The notes: generated by a model from the letters alone, not told the origin. DNA of 64,000 nucleotides from Bathynomus jamesi (GCA_023014485.1 JAJOZX010001865.1:361001-425000); one strand, 5' to 3'. Positions 32,391 to 43,715 are shown, counted from the first letter of the stretch. Numbers and translations are program-made.

Positions 32391-32789
32391 GGAAAGTCAC
32401 TCTGTTAGTGTAAAAACGCGTATTTAACTATTCAAATAATCAATTCTGGAAAGAAAAATTCTATATATAAATTATATATATTCTGGACGAAACACAGTCA
32501 AGAAAATACTTAATAGCAACAAGAATACAAAAAAAAAAAGAAAAAGAAAATTTTAATCGAAAATCATAATTGCCAAATAATTAATAAAGTTTACATATTT
32601 AAATAAAGTTTTAAAAGTTTTAAAGTTTTTTTATAATGTTCTACGTTTTACTTGCAATCTTCAGAGGACTTGCGGAACATCTAAAACTTGATCAACTTAG
32701 TTTTTTTAATCATTGCTGAGCAATTATAGTACATCTACAAATTTCTTGGACACAGGCATGTGGAAATTCACAAATTTAATTTTTCGACC
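32391..32789. other. Gene-free AT-rich spacer
   Basis: A minus-strand CTGAAGA...AAAACGT near 32640-32680 resembles a degraded PLE hammerhead end, but core bases are missing. Confidence 0.4.
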
Positions 32790-34300
32790 CGGTCTGGACT
32801 GCGCACCTGATAATTTCAAGTTAGCAAATGTAACACCTATCTTTAAGAAATGCGGTGAAGGTGCGGCGGGAAATTATAGTCCAATCAGTTTAACGTCTTT
32901 TGTAGGTAAGCTGCTGGAATTAATAATTAGGGATCGTATAGTCGAACAATTAAAATTGCATAACTTAAAAATACGCAGCACGGTTTTAGGCGAAACAAAT
33001 CTTGCTTAACAAATCTTTTAGAATTTTTTCAAAGCGTGGTTGAAATTTACGATAGTAATCGGGCGGTTGATGTAGTGTATTTAGATTTTAAAAAAGCGTT
33101 TGACACCGTACCGCACAAAAGACTCATTGAAAAAACTAAGGCTCATGGAATCAGGGGTGTAGTAATAAATTGGATAGAAGAGTGGTTGCGAGGTAGGAAA
33201 CAGAGGATGGTCGTTGATGGAGCGGAGTCGTGTTGGGCTAATGTAGCGAGCGGCGTTCCTCAGGGTTCTGTATTGGGCCCCTTGCTTTTTCTTATATATA
33301 TATTAACGATTTAGATGTCGGCCTAGTCAGTACAGTTTCAAAGTTTGCGGATGACACGAATTTGGGTGGTAGGGCGATTAATGACAAAGAGAGAGGTAAA
33401 ATCCAGGAAGATCTGAATAAAATCGTTGTTTGGTCAGTCACATGGGAAATGAGATTTAACGTCGATAAGTGCAAAATTTTACATATAGGTTCGCGTAACG
33501 GTAATTTTGCGTATAGTATGTTAGGGAAGGAGTTAGCAAGCGTAGGGCAGGAAAAAGATTTAGGAGTTATAGTCACTGGTGATTTAAAAGTAGCAAAACA
33601 AAATACAGCAGCGGTCAATAAAGCGAACAAAATGCTAGTTTTATAGCTAGAAATTTTGAGTACAAATCGCGCGATATTGTTGTTCCCCTAAACCATTAGT
33701 TAGACACCATTTTTAGTACGCGATCCAATTTTGGAATCCGCATATGCGAAAAGAGATAGACAAAATCAAAAGAGTTCAAAGACGAGCAACTAAGATGATT
33801 CCGTAGCTCAGGTCGAAGTCGCACGAGTATAGGCTTAAGTAGTTAAAATTGACTACACTCAAGACTAGGAGGCTATGGGGTAATTTAATCCAGGTTTTCA
33901 AAATTATGAATGGGTTCGAAAACGTAGATAGAGATAGCTTTTTCGAAATATCTCAATATAACAGGACAGAAATGACGGGTGTAAGTTGAGAAGTAGAAGG
34001 TTCGAGAGAGCAGTTGTCAAAAACGTTTTTACGCATAGATTAGTAAATAGCTGGAATAGTTTGTCGGTAGAATTAATTAGTAGCACGTCTATAAACATGC
34101 TTAAAAATCGATTAGACGCATATGTTGATAGATTGGGTATAGTTAAGGTAGTAAAATTAAGGCTTTGTGGTTCGGAACCCACGTGAAATTGTAGGTCCCC
34201 TCCGCCACCACGGAGGACATGCACAATACACAATTACGAACACAGTTAGGTAGACCAGCCATGAGTGGATCCTAGGGTCTTTGTTGGTCTGAAACAGTAT
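32790..34300 (+). pseudogene. CR1-like LINE reverse transcriptase (family B), broken
   Basis: RT blocks in order: [16 protein letters not shown] (fingers), SPISLTSFVGKLLELI, then [20 protein letters not shown] (catalytic Asp of motif A), [31 protein letters not shown], and KFADDTNLGG with the FADD catalytic pair near 33345. FNVDKCKILHIGSRNGNF and a degraded thumb follow. Frames change at about 33005, 33310 and 33645, and stops litter the end. The 3' end carries GTGGATCCTAGGGTCTTTGT and GTATAACATTG, then TATATATGT. The endonuclease is absent. Confidence 0.85.
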
Positions 34301-34379
34301 AACATTGTATATATGTACACACAGACATATATATATATATACGAACACACCAAATGTATACCAAAAGTAAGTATATATA

Positions 34380-35335
34380 TGTACGCGCATGTGAACTCGG
34401 AATTCTTTGTAGAATTGTGTAACATGTGCGAAACGGCCAATTTAAGTATAAGTGATGTAGATGTATTAGGGGTAACCAGTGGTAATTTTACGTACGTTAG
34501 TGATATGAGTGGTACCACCAGGTGGATTGATCATTGTCTCACTAGTAATAATCTAAAGGATCGAATTGTTAGAGTTCATATTCTGCATGATTTCCTTCTT
34601 TCTGATCATAGACCATTAGAAATATTAATTAACTTTACCAATTTATGCGCAACACGACTTAACAACAACTCAATAGGTAAGAATAATCGCGTCGATTGAT
34701 CCAATGTTAATATGAACAAAGAATAGAATACAAAGACAGAACAAGTCACCTCTTCAATAATTTAGAAATTTTGCATCTTGCCTGTAATAATCCTTGCTCA
34801 AATGATTCTCACTGTAAACTCATAGATAGGTATTATAGTAAGATAATATCCCTGTTAAGAGAAGCAGGAAGCCCCCTGATTAAATCTTATAACTATTATA
34901 CTAAGATTACTCCTGGATGGAATGATTTTATTGCCCCCTTGAAGAGGGAATCGAAAGACGTCTATGATTTGTGGTGCTTTCATGGTAGACCCAGATTAGG
35001 ACCAGTATATGTGTAGAAGTAGGGTTCCGTATAAGGCGACCATAAGGCGATGTAAACAGGAAGAAGAGTCTATTCGAGTATCAAAAGCCTGTGAAGCTCG
35101 CATAAATAACGATAATAAATTTTGGAAATTTGTTAATAATCAAACGGGTGTCAAAAATGTCCTCCATCCGACAATCGATGGGGTGTCGGGAGAGGATGAA
35201 ATTGCAAAGCTGTGGAAAAACCACTACTCTAACATTCTTAACAGTGTGAGTAATGACTGTGGGAGAGACAAGGGAAAATACTTTGATATCATTTTCTGAA
35301 GTAAAGAGTTTAATTAAAGAGTTAAAGACCCCCAA
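34380..35335 (+). pseudogene. LINE fragment: end of APE endonuclease plus linker
   Basis: Open frame to 34699 with GNFTYVSDMSGTTRWIDHCL and FLLSDHRPLEIL, the SDH catalytic end of an apurinic-type LINE endonuclease. The sequence then degrades. The frame 35009-35299 gives YKATIRRCKQEEE, NDNKFWKFVNNQTGVK and EDEIAKLWKNHYSNILNSV, the usual linker before the RT domain. The RT itself is missing. It lies just downstream of the family B LINE, separated by a short TATA tract, but is a different insertion because it covers the 5' half. Confidence 0.7.
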
Positions 35336-35344
35336 ATTTTGGTA

Positions 35345-35816
35345 GATTGGGTGGTTCTTATATGTATAAGAAAAATTAAATATGTAAAATTTCGGGGTTT
35401 CACCCCCGAATTGTTTTCCTATTAATATAAAACGTGTACCAAAGAAGTTTTATTAAAATCAATAAATATTTAAGGGTGCCCTATAAGCAACCATCCCTAC
35501 TAGGCCAAATCTACTATGCTTTCAGTCCTAAAGTGTTTAGTTCAATTCAGTTTATAATTAATCAGAAGGTAGTCAATGTCTATTTTAGTTTATGCTGTTC
35601 TTTAACTGCTGTTATTTGCCATTATAGTGGAACGCTATTAAAAAATTCGTATATTTATGTTTCAATAATTAACTAAATTTGAGTCCTTGTGCAGGACCAA
35701 TAAGAATATTTATAATTTCTTGAGATTTTGTATATTTTGTTTTTATGTCAAATGGAATATATTAAGGGGGTGAGACGGTGAAATTAATTTGCAAATTCGA
35801 AAAATAAGAACCACCC

Positions 35817-35819
<3 letters not shown>
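35345..35819. mobile_element. MITE with GGGTGGTTCTTAT ends
   Basis: About 475 bp. Left end GATTGGGTGGTTCTTAT, right end AATAAGAACCACCCTAAA. TA dinucleotides adjoin both ends, so it may be mariner-related. No coding potential. Confidence 0.55.

Positions 35820-35876
<57 letters not shown>
35820..35876. repeat. (AT)n microsatellite
   Basis: Pure (AT)n, about 55 bp, between two TA-flanked elements. Confidence 0.95.
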
Positions 35877-35877
<1 letters not shown>

Positions 35878-36796
35878 TGGGTGGACGAAAATACCTGGAC
35901 ACTTGTTTTTCCTACAAATTTCAAACTAGTGAAGTTAATACACTCAAATTAGTACAAGATGTAGCCAATAGTATGGTTATCATGTGCTGAGAACCTCAGT
36001 TAATTATCTTTGGCCATTTCTTAATTATAAAAAAATTAACTTGACCAAACAAACAGCGAGATTTTGTGAAGCTGACTACGCCCTTGATGTGTCAGATGTT
36101 CACTAAAAAACGAGCGGTTTGCGCATGCGCACCTAAGACAATGATAAGTGGCCACATGGCGAATTGGTAGGCTAACAGTGTCAGATTTCTCTAAGAAGTT
36201 TGGCTGATAGATTTTTTTTTTCTTGTGGTGTTAATTAAAATTTTATCGCAATGGTTTTTAAGTAAAGAAAACTTACTTAGCTGTTATAAAGGCACGTTTT
36301 GCCGAGAAGGGATGGAGTGCTAGAAAAATAATTAGGGAATTTCCGAGAAAAATTGGAAAAGTACAGTACAATACGTAATAAGTAAAATTAGACAAGTAGG
36401 GTCAACTGACAAAAAACGTGGCAGGGGTCGTCCGCTTACTGCTCGGACTCGAGAAAACGAAAGGTACGTTGAAGAGCATGCGTTGTCGTTTAGCATGGTC
36501 GCAAGGAACCATTTTCAAACCTGGAAGCACTTAGACAAAGAAATGAGGTTGTATGGCCTATGGCGTCCCAAGACAAAATCAAGTCATCCATAGATCAGTG
36601 GAAAAGGAGAGTACCGGCCATAATTCAAGAAAATGGGGGACCCAATACAACATCGATTTCAATAGGGTAAGTTTTATATGAGTTTCATTGAAACTTTTAG
36701 CACATGATACATCTTGTACTAATTTGGGTGTATTAGCTTCACTAGTTTGAAATTTGTAGGAAAAACAAAAGTGTCCAGGTTTTTTTCGTCCACCCT
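35877..36796 (+). mobile_element. Internally deleted mariner, transposase remnants
   Basis: Ends CTGGGTGGACGAAAATACC and the matching complement, with inverted similarity extending about 85 bp; TA on both sides within (AT)n. The inside keeps N-terminal pieces and a C-terminal block SSIDQWKRRVPAIIQENGGP typical of mariner ends. The catalytic core is deleted. Confidence 0.75.
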
Positions 36797-36859
36797 ATAT
36801 ATATATATATATATATAAAAAGGTGGCCCAAATATATATATATATATATAAAGGTGGCC

Positions 36860-36903
<44 letters not shown>
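36797..36903. repeat. (AT)n with two isolated mariner end stubs
   Basis: The (AT)n array is interrupted twice by AAAGGTGGCCCAAA (about 36820 and 36850). The same bases form the left end of the truncated mariner at 38551. Confidence 0.8.
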
Positions 36904-36906
<3 letters not shown>

Positions 36907-38543
36907 GGTGGTCCGAAAAAAATGACGCATTTTTTAAAAATTAATATCTCAGTAACCCCCTTCCTTATCATGACAATTTTTATATGCAAGATACTTTCAA
37001 ACTTCTTTTTTGAATGCAAGAAACGGAATTCTGATATCTTTTATAGTTTTCTCGCAATTAACAAAAGTAACAACATGGGTCAAAAAAACAAAAATCGCAA
37101 TATAATATCCGTTTTTTATACGATATCATTTTTATACGATATCATGCGATATTTTTGCAAGTTATTACAAAACTCTACAGGAATGAACAAGTCAAATTGT
37201 AGATATTTTTATTTTTTAACAATTCGTCAGTACCCTTAATGATGTTGTCAGAGGAAGATCGTATTCTCATTAAAAATTGTTACTGTGAAAAAGGATGGAA
37301 GACTGGAAGGTTATTGCAAGAGTTTCCCGGCAAAAAGTGGAAAAGGCGTGCAGTGGAAAGACTCTTAAAGAAGATTCGCGAATCGGGAAGTACTGCCAGA
37401 AAACCAGGAAGCGGTAGACCTAAAACAGCTTCGGTTCCAGAAAATGTGGATTACATCAACGATAAAATCTGCTCTCAAGAAGATAAACCAGGAAGTCATT
37501 TGTCACAAAGAACAATTGCTAAACATTTGAATATTGGAAAGACTTCTGTACACCGAATAATTAAAGCACAAAAACTAAAAGCCTTCAAAAGAATAGTATC
37601 TTCTAGAAAAAGTGATACTGTTAAGGATAAAAGAAAAAAAAGGTGCAGAAAGTTACTTGATAATTTCTCTGTCGTTGATATTAAAAAGATAGTCTTCACG
37701 GATGAAAAAGATTTCACTCTAGAAATTCCGCGAAACCGTCAAAATGATGTTGTCTACGGGCGTGGTAAAAATGTGACATTTCAATAAACAGATTGTATCA
37801 TGAAACGTCAAGATTCTCCAAAAAGGTTATGATATCTGCAGGGGTCTCTTGGAATGGCAAGACAGATGTTCATTTTATTGAAACTGAAAAGACAAAGGTG
37901 AATTCTGCAAATTACATTGAACTTTTAAGAACAAAATTGTTGCCGGATTGTCGTCGCCTGTATCAAGAAAATGATTTCATATTTCAACAAGATGGAGCAC
38001 CGTCGCATACAAGCTACGCCACACAGTCGTTTCTGATTAGCAATACACCAAAATTAATAACGAAAAATGAGTGGCCACCACAAAGCCCAGATTGTAATCC
38101 TATGGACTACTCAATTTGGGAGTTACTAAAAGAGAAGGTTTACCGAGGTCGACGAGAAAAATTCACCGAATCAGAATTAAAAAGTAAAATACTTGAATCT
38201 TGGCAAGAAATTGGCATTAATGAAGTAAGAAGTATTATTTTTGTGTGAAAGAAAAGACTTAGATTAGTGTGTCAACAGAGTGGTGGTCCAATCGATCATT
38301 TACTGTAAATTAATTAGTTAAATTTCTGATTAAATTTTTCCTTTCTCATGATATTCGTTTTTTTGACCCATGTTGTTACTTTTGTTAATTGCGAGAAAAC
38401 TATAAAAGATATCAGAATTCCGTTTCTTGCATTCAAAAAAAGAAGTTTGAAAGTATCTTGCATATAAAAATTGTCATGATAAGGAAGGGGGTTACTGAGA
38501 TATTAATTTTTAAAAAATGCGTCATTTTTTTCGGACCACCCGA
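36904..38543 (+). mobile_element. DD37D (maT-type) mariner, full length
   Basis: About 1,640 bp, with inverted repeats of roughly 190 bp starting TCGGGTGGTCCGAAAAAAAT. TA flanks at 36902-36903 and 38544-38545. Both ends lie in (AT)n. TIR identity appears near complete, implying recent activity of the family. Confidence 0.92.
37239..38310 (+). pseudogene. DD37D mariner transposase, one frameshift and one stop
   Basis: The N-terminal helix-turn-helix starts MMLSEEDRILIKNCYCEKGW. The second domain contains GSGRPKTAS and SQRTIAKHLNIGKTSVHRII. First catalytic Asp in VFTDEKDFTLE, second in FQQDGAPSHTSY, third in SPDCNPMDYSIWELLK; 37 residues separate the last two, the DD37D spacing. A frameshift at about 37770-37795 splits the gene. 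A TGA at 38246-38248 replaces an expected Trp codon in the C-terminal block; reading then continues KKRLRLVCQQSGGPIDHLL to the stop near 38308. With only two lesions it is the best preserved DD37D copy here. Confidence 0.9.
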
Positions 38544-38550
38544 TATATAT

Positions 38551-39336
38551 AGGTGGCCCAAAAAAAACGCCTTCAGATTTGAACATCAATAATTTAAAAA
38601 TATACAGTTTACACTTCCAAAATTTACAAAACTTTTACTTCAATCTATTGATAAGCCATCATAAAAATTTCAGACCTCTACACAAAATACTTTTCCCACA
38701 GCTGAGGGAACAATGAGATATGGAGAAAAAAACGAATATCGTAAATTTTAAATGTGTATAGCTGTACCTGGCAACTATGCTAAGACTTATAGTAGTTTCC
38801 ATAGCTTATGGATAGTCTGTTAGTCTCTGCAAAACGTCTGATGATATAGGCTACGCCCATCTTAAATATTGTTTTTTAAACTTACCCTTCAAATTATGGT
38901 TCTAACTAACGGTGAAAAAGTGGTGATTGAAAAGCGTTTCTTGAGAAAAAAGATGAACTGGGGCAAGAATTTTGAGGGAATTTCCAGGAATAACTTGTAA
39001 TGTTACGTCTGTGAATAGAATAATTAAAAAACTTAAAGCAACTGGTTCGACGGCACGGAAGACAATATAGCAATGATCGAAATGATGAGCCTATCTCAAG
39101 AGGATCGACCTAGGTCACACTGCTCTCAGAGGAAAATTACAAGAAATTTAGGTATCAGTCGAAGTTCCATACAAACAATGCAGAGAACGGTAGGCCTTAA
39201 AGCATTTAAAAGGATTTGTGTTTCAAGACGTGACAGCAATGTAAGAGCTAAAAGAAAAATTCGTTGAATGATGATAAAAAAATAGTTTTTACAGATGAAA
39301 AAGATTTCACCATCGAGATTGCTCGAAACTCCCGGA
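38551..39336 (+). pseudogene. Truncated mariner related to the DD37D copy
   Basis: The left end AGGTGGCCCAAAAAAAACGC follows an (AT)n tract. Coding pieces: MVLTNGEKVVIEKRFLRKK near 38897, then the open frame 39073-39267 with SQEDRPRSHCSQRKITRNLG and GLKAFKRICVSRRDSN. A shifted remnant of the FTDEKDF block follows near 39290. It is cut off at about 39336, where an inverted PLE fragment starts, so the second and third catalytic residues are gone. Confidence 0.75.
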
Positions 39337-39339
39337 ACG

Positions 39340-39660
39340 ATGATATCCAAAAGTTTAAGTACATTAGCAATGCCTAAGAAGCACGGGAAAAATGGAAGTA
39401 CTAACATATTCTTGGACAAGGTGCAATTGTTATTATTCACACGATAGAAGGTTCGTTTAGCCTTATTAAGACAAGATTCCATGAACGCAAATAGGTAACA
39501 CAGCTCACTTCCAATACCGTTGATATTTTCCAATTCGGCATCGATGTATTCCGGACTGGCGATCCTAAGAGCGCGGAGAAACATTGAGGAAAATATGGCC
39601 TTCTTAATAGGGATGTCATGTCCAGAGTAAAAGTGTACGTAGGACAAATTGTTTTTTTTT
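39340..39660 (-). pseudogene. PLE reverse transcriptase end and linker, inverted fragment
   Basis: The minus strand in mixed frames gives TFTLDMTSLLRRPYFPQCF and SPEYIDAELENINGIGSELC, then FMESCLNKAKRTFYRVNNN and FLGIANVLKLLD. The same order on the plus strand occurs at 42541-42830. This is the region between the PLE RT core and the GIY-YIG domain. It is oriented opposite to the adjoining GIY-YIG piece, so this copy suffered a 5' inversion on insertion. Frameshifted. Confidence 0.7.
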
Positions 39661-39712
39661 TCCCGATAGATACTAAACTTAAAATCAGTGTAGTTTTTTC
39701 ATATAACAATTT

Positions 39713-40105
39713 GTGAAAAACATCATAGTAAAAAATAGCCCTACCAATAATTTAGGCATTATTTATAAAATTGGGTGTAAACAATGTGATTCCTTTTACA
39801 TAGGTCAGACGGGAAAGAATTTGCAAACGCGTGTAAAACAGCATCAATATTCCGTCAGAACGGGACAGTTGTCCAGTGCCCTTTTTGTCCATTTGTCAGA
39901 GTTATCCCATTGTATTGATTGGAATAATGCTTCAGTTTTGTTTCACTCTAGCAACATTGTTAATAGAAATATTCTTGAGTCTGCTATAATTCAACTTACA
40001 AATAACTTTAACATGAGTAAAGGTCTGTTTCAACTAGATCCCTTTGCTCTGAATTCCTCCAGAATGGATTTAAACAAGAATGGCAGGCTGCTAAACCTTT
40101 GGTAA
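39713..40105 (+). CDS. PLE GIY-YIG endonuclease domain, intact to C-terminus
   Basis: 130 codons open to the stop. The core YKIGCKQCDSFYIGQTGKNL is followed by QTRVKQHQYSVRTG, LSHCIDWNNASVLF, then the helix NRNILESAIIQLTNNFNMS and the C-terminal KNGRLLNLW. The GIY-YIG hallmarks (Y-C-xxC, FYIGQTGKxLxxRxxxH, a later Glu in ILESAII) are present. In PLEs this domain nicks target DNA for priming. It lacks the RT upstream (only an inverted fragment is present), so the element is not autonomous, but this domain could be folded and active if expressed. Confidence 0.85.
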   Translation: MKNIIVKNSPTNNLGIIYKIGCKQCDSFYIGQTGKNLQTRVKQHQYSVRTGQLSSALFVHLSELSHCIDWNNASVLFHSSNIVNRNILESAIIQLTNNFNMSKGLFQLDPFALNSSRMDLNKNGRLLNLW

Positions 40106-40199
40106 AAAAATTTTTGTGTTGTCCCTTTTTCTTTATAAATTTGTACGCTTTCTTACAATTTTATTTTTCAATTTATTGTTGTATGCGTATTTTTTATAT

Positions 40200-40286
40200 G
40201 TATATATGTGTATGTATGTGTATGTATATGTATGTATATATATATATATATATTATATATATATATTATATATATATATATTATTA

Positions 40287-40355
<69 letters not shown>
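40200..40355. repeat. (AT)n microsatellite
   Basis: About 150 bp dominated by AT dinucleotides, inside the PLE 3' region. Confidence 0.95.
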
Positions 40356-40361
<6 letters not shown>

Positions 40362-40429
40362 ATGTACATGTATGTATTTTTTTTTATATCAATGAGGCGT
40401 CAGTTGTAATTTTTTCCAATTTATATTTC

Positions 40430-41095
40430 TTTTTATTTCTTTAGTCTTTTGTGACCTATGCGTCATTCAGACAATAACTATAAAAACCTTTGGTAATTTT
40501 TTCCCTTATGTATATATATATATATATATATAATTATATATTCCTTATATATGGCTTATATACGTATGTCGTATGTATAGCCTATATATGTCGTATATAT
40601 TCTTATAGTTCTTTATATATCATTTAGGCATCAGTTTGTTTTCCAGTTCATATTTATTTGTATTTTTTTATTCTTTTCTGACCTATGTATGATTCAGACA
40701 ATAACTATAAAAACCTTTGGTAATTTTTTCCCTTATAAATTTGTGTGTTTCTCTTACAATTTATGTTTCAATTTATTTTATAGGTTTATTTCTTTATTTT
40801 ATTTCTTTGTGACATATATACCATTTTGGCATCATCTATTAAACTGATTGTAAACCTTCCAATTGAACTTGAATTTGTATCCTCCGCTTATAGTTTTTAT
40901 GTTTTTATCCGCAGGTTTATGTCTTTATGTATTTTGGTTGTGACCTATATATCATTTAGGCATCAGTTTGTAATTTTTTTTATCTATTTTCGCTTCCAAT
41001 TTATATTTATTTTCATTTCTTTATTGTTTTGTGACCTATGTATCATTCAGACAATAACTATAAAAAATTGGTTGTAAACAAACCATTTGAATTAC
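40430..41095. repeat. Repeated blocks in the PLE 3' region
   Basis: The block GTGACCTATG-AT-ATTCAG plus ACAATAACTATAAAAA occurs at about 40450, 40680 and 41030. A second block, TCATTTAGGCATCAGTTTGT, occurs at 40620 and 40955. Irregular tandem duplication. Confidence 0.65.
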
Positions 41096-41245
41096 TGTTG
41101 AATTTCGGCAAAGTGCTAAAATTGTCAGTTTTTCGTACAAATGTATTTGCTCCTCCCACAATTTTATTTCTATACTTACTATATATATATATATACTGTA
41201 CATATATTTTTCTTAACCTAATATTGTCTTGAACTCTCCTTTTAC

Positions 41246-41293
41246 TTCAGTGTTCCTGAGGATGTCATTAGACGAAAGCGCTTGAGCACCACT
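41246..41293 (+). ncRNA. Hammerhead ribozyme motif, well paired
   Basis: CTGAGGA at 41256-41262, stem II TGTC/GAC with an ATTA loop, GAAA at 41274-41277, then GCGC and TT. GCGC is a self-complementary stem III. Stem I pairs GTGTTC with GAGCAC over 6 bp (one G-U). All core bases are conserved; this is the best stem I in the window. Confidence 0.75.
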
Positions 41294-41404
41294 TTGTGTT
41301 TCTTTTCCCTTCGTGGTTTCATTCATCATAAATATTTTTCACGTGTCACTTTCGTGAAATAATTTTCATATATATATATATCTATATATATATATATATA
41401 TGTG

Positions 41405-41910
41405 TTAGTGGTGGACAAGATGTCAGTTTTTCAACATCTGCGGATGCGGATTTTTAATTTCAATATCCGTGGATGCGGATGCGAATATTTAGTTAATCTA
41501 TTAATATAATATAGAATTATGAATATACGATATAATTTTTCAAATTTCGTGATATTACTATTATGGCAGGCAATGCATAAGAATTAAAATTAATATTAAT
41601 GTTTTCATTATGATAAAAATAATAACTTTCTCCGGAGTTTCAGCCACAGAAAATTCAATGAAACAAGTTTCATTCAATTTTCTGTTACCAGCTATTTATA
41701 TTTTGAGGTTTATATATTTCTTTGTTCATTAATAATTACTTTACATGAAATGTGCATGACTGGGCCTTATAAGCTACTTTATAAGCTAATTTAATTGTAA
41801 ATTGCATAATTTACTAGAAGTAATATCCGCATAACATCCGCAGTCAGAAGTGTGGATGCGGATGCGGACGTTAAAAATGACGCGGATGCGGATATCCGGT
41901 CCACCACTAA
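41405..41910. mobile_element. MITE with TTAGTGGTGGAC ends and GGATGCGGAT arrays
   Basis: About 506 bp inside (AT)n. The ends are TTAGTGGTGGAC and the complement. Next to each end are repeats of GCGGATGCGGAT (4 or more at the right). Ends of this type and subterminal repeats suggest hAT. The target duplication cannot be read in the AT array. Confidence 0.6.
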
Positions 41911-41984
41911 TATATATATATATATGATGCAAACCCACAAGGAAAATGAAAAACGATTCCAAGGCCTTTAAATCACGCCTAATA

Positions 41985-42260
41985 AAGAATAGCCCGGATA
42001 ATATTGTTGGTTGTGTGTATTCGATCGGATGTACACAATGAACTCAGTATATGTCGGCCAAACGGGTAAAACGTTAAATATTAAGATAAAAGAGCATAAA
42101 TATGCATGTACAACAGCAAATAATTACAATGCATTTTTAACCATACGTATAGATGTAATCATAGCATCAAGTGGGATAGTTCTAAAGCGCTTATTGAGAA
42201 CAGAGATATAATTGAAAGAAATATTCTAAAATGTGCATTTATCCATTTTAAAAACAATTT
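41985..42260 (+). pseudogene. PLE GIY-YIG endonuclease fragment
   Basis: Mixed frames: NSPDNIVGCVYSIGCTQ near 41990, then the open frame 42011-42211 with NSVYVGQTGKTLNIKIKEHK and finally ERNILKCAFIHFKNNFNNS near 42215 in another frame. The YVGQTGKTL core is intact, but two frameshifts split the domain. It is a different PLE family from the copies at 39713 and 42541, as shown by the sequence around the core and by its tail. Confidence 0.75.
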
Positions 42261-42399
42261 CAATAACAGTACGAGAATGTATAGAATTGACAATATCTTG
42301 TTAAAAAATATTTTGCCTTTCATTAACTCTTGTCAAGTATGTGCTAATTGTTTTGGTTTCCGCTACGTTGTATATATTTATGTGCATCTTGCCTTCTCT

Positions 42400-42452
42400 C
42401 TTCATTCCCTGACGAGGTGTAGCTCTGAATACACGAAAGGCCTTGAAATCGT
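42400..42452 (+). ncRNA. Hammerhead ribozyme motif of a PLE
   Basis: CTGACGA at 42409-42415, stem II GTGTA/TACAC, GAAA at 42435-42438, GGCC and TT. It is identical to the core at 24030, apart from one base in the 3' half of stem I (GAAA instead of GGAA). Confidence 0.7.
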
Positions 42453-42540
42453 TTTTCTTTTTCCTTGTGGATTTGCATCATTGATTCATTTTACGTGTTT
42501 AATTGTGAAATTCATCCCATATATATATATATACACTTTT

Positions 42541-43241
42541 ACTCGGGACATGACACCCCCACTAAGAAGGCCATTTTTTCTTCAATGTTTCTCTCCGCCC
42601 TTAGGATCGCCAGCCGGAATACATCGATGCCGAATTAGAAAAAATCAACGGTATTGGAAGTGATCTGTGTTATCCATCTGCGTTTATGGAATCCTGTCTC
42701 AACAAGGCAAAACGAACTTTCTATCGTGTGAATAATAACACTCGTACTTTGTCAAAAAATATTTTAGTACTTCCATTTTTCCCCGGCTTTTTAGGCATTG
42801 CTAATGTACTTAAACTTTTAGATATTAATGTAGTATTTTCATATAACAATATTGTGAAAAATATCATAGTAAAAAATAGCCCTACCAATAATTCAGGCAT
42901 TAGCTATAAAATTGGCTGTAAACAATGTGATTCCTTTAACATTGGTCAGACGGGAAAGGATTTGCACACGCGTGTAATACAGCATCAATATTCCGTTAGA
43001 ACGGGACAGTCGTCCAGTGCCCTTTTTGTCCATTTGAGTTATCCCATTGTATTGATTGGAATAATGCTTCAGTTTTATTTCACTCTAGCAACATTGTTAA
43101 TAGAAATATTCTTGAGTCTGCCATTATCCAACTTACAAATAACTTCAACATAAGCAAAGGTCTTTTTCAACTCGATCCTGTTGTTTTGAATTCCTTCAGT
43201 ACAGATTTAGATAAGAAGGGTAGAACGCTAAATCTTTGGTA
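42541..43241 (+). pseudogene. PLE RT end plus GIY-YIG endonuclease, frameshifted
   Basis: TFTRDMTPPLRRPFFLQCFS (to 42660) is followed, after frame changes, by FMESCLNKAKRTFYRVNNNT, FLGIANVLKLLDINVVF and IVKNSPTNNSGISYKIGC. The GIY-YIG core here is SFNIGQTGKDLHTRVIQHQY, with Asn in place of the Tyr found at 39713. A frameshift near 43035 disrupts the C-terminal half. The final GRTLNLW-like end stops near 43241. Inactive. The upstream RT core is missing. Confidence 0.8.
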
Positions 43242-43589
43242 AACTTGTATGCTACTCTATTAACTTTTAATTTTCATTTTATTTTTATATACATCGAACC
43301 TTAACCAAAAAAGGCAGTGTTAAAACCCGGGTAGATTTCCAGTATAAATTTGTATTTTTTTTAAATTTATTTATTTAAAATTTTTTTTTTTTATAACATT
43401 GGTTGGAAATAATTCATTTGATCTTGTGCTAAAAATCGATATTTTTTCCTTAGAAATTTGTATGCCTCTGATAATCCCTTAATTTTTAATTTTTATTTTT
43501 ACTTCTCCGTTTATTGCATAATATTATATATATATATATATAATTTTTTTTTTTTCTGTAACCTATATATAGGCTGTAACTCTTTATGC

Positions 43590-43642
43590 ACTTCAGTATT
43601 CCTGAGGATGTCATTAGACGAAAGCGCTTGAGCACCATTCTG
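43590..43642 (+). ncRNA. Hammerhead ribozyme motif of a PLE
   Basis: CTGAGGA at 43602-43608, GTC/GAC stem II, GAAA at 43620-43623, palindromic GCGC and TT. The core is identical to 41256; stem I has one mismatch (GTATTC against GAGCAC). Confidence 0.7.
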
Positions 43643-43715
43643 TGTTTCCTTTCCTTCGGTTTTATTCATCATAAATATTTTTCACGTGTTACTTTCGTGA
43701 AATAATTTTCATATA

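Larger units (their letters stand above)
39337..41400 (+). mobile_element. PLE copy with inverted 5' piece
   Basis: The minus-strand piece 39340-39660 matches the RT-thumb region of the PLE at 42541. The plus-strand piece from about 39690 carries the GIY-YIG domain, a long AT-rich 3' region with repeated blocks, a hammerhead motif and a CACGTGTCACTTTCGTGAAA tail ending at (AT)n. Confidence 0.8.
41927..42522 (+). mobile_element. PLE copy, short, folded left end
   Basis: The left 50 bp (GATGCAAACCCACAAGGAAA, AACGATTCCAAGGCCTTT) are the complement of the element's own right tail. The right tail carries the hammerhead and ends AAATTCATCCC/ATATAT. The tail is the same PLE family as at 23940-24107. 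Both sides abut (AT)n. Confidence 0.75.
42535..43715 (+). mobile_element. PLE copy, 5'-truncated
   Basis: Starts after (AT)n with CACTTTTACTCGGGACATG, runs through RT end, linker and GIY-YIG, then a 3' region with hammerhead and the tail CACGTGTTACTTTCGTGAAA, ending at (AT)n near 43715. Same family as 39337-41400. Confidence 0.8.

Noticed and set aside
32640..32690. Hammerhead ribozyme on the minus strand
   Set aside because: CTGAAGA is present but GAAA is replaced by AAAA and stem II does not pair.
40099..40444. Open frames encoding long YIYIYI or ICVCVC stretches here and at many other sites
   Set aside because: They are translations of (AT)n and (GT)n microsatellites, not proteins.
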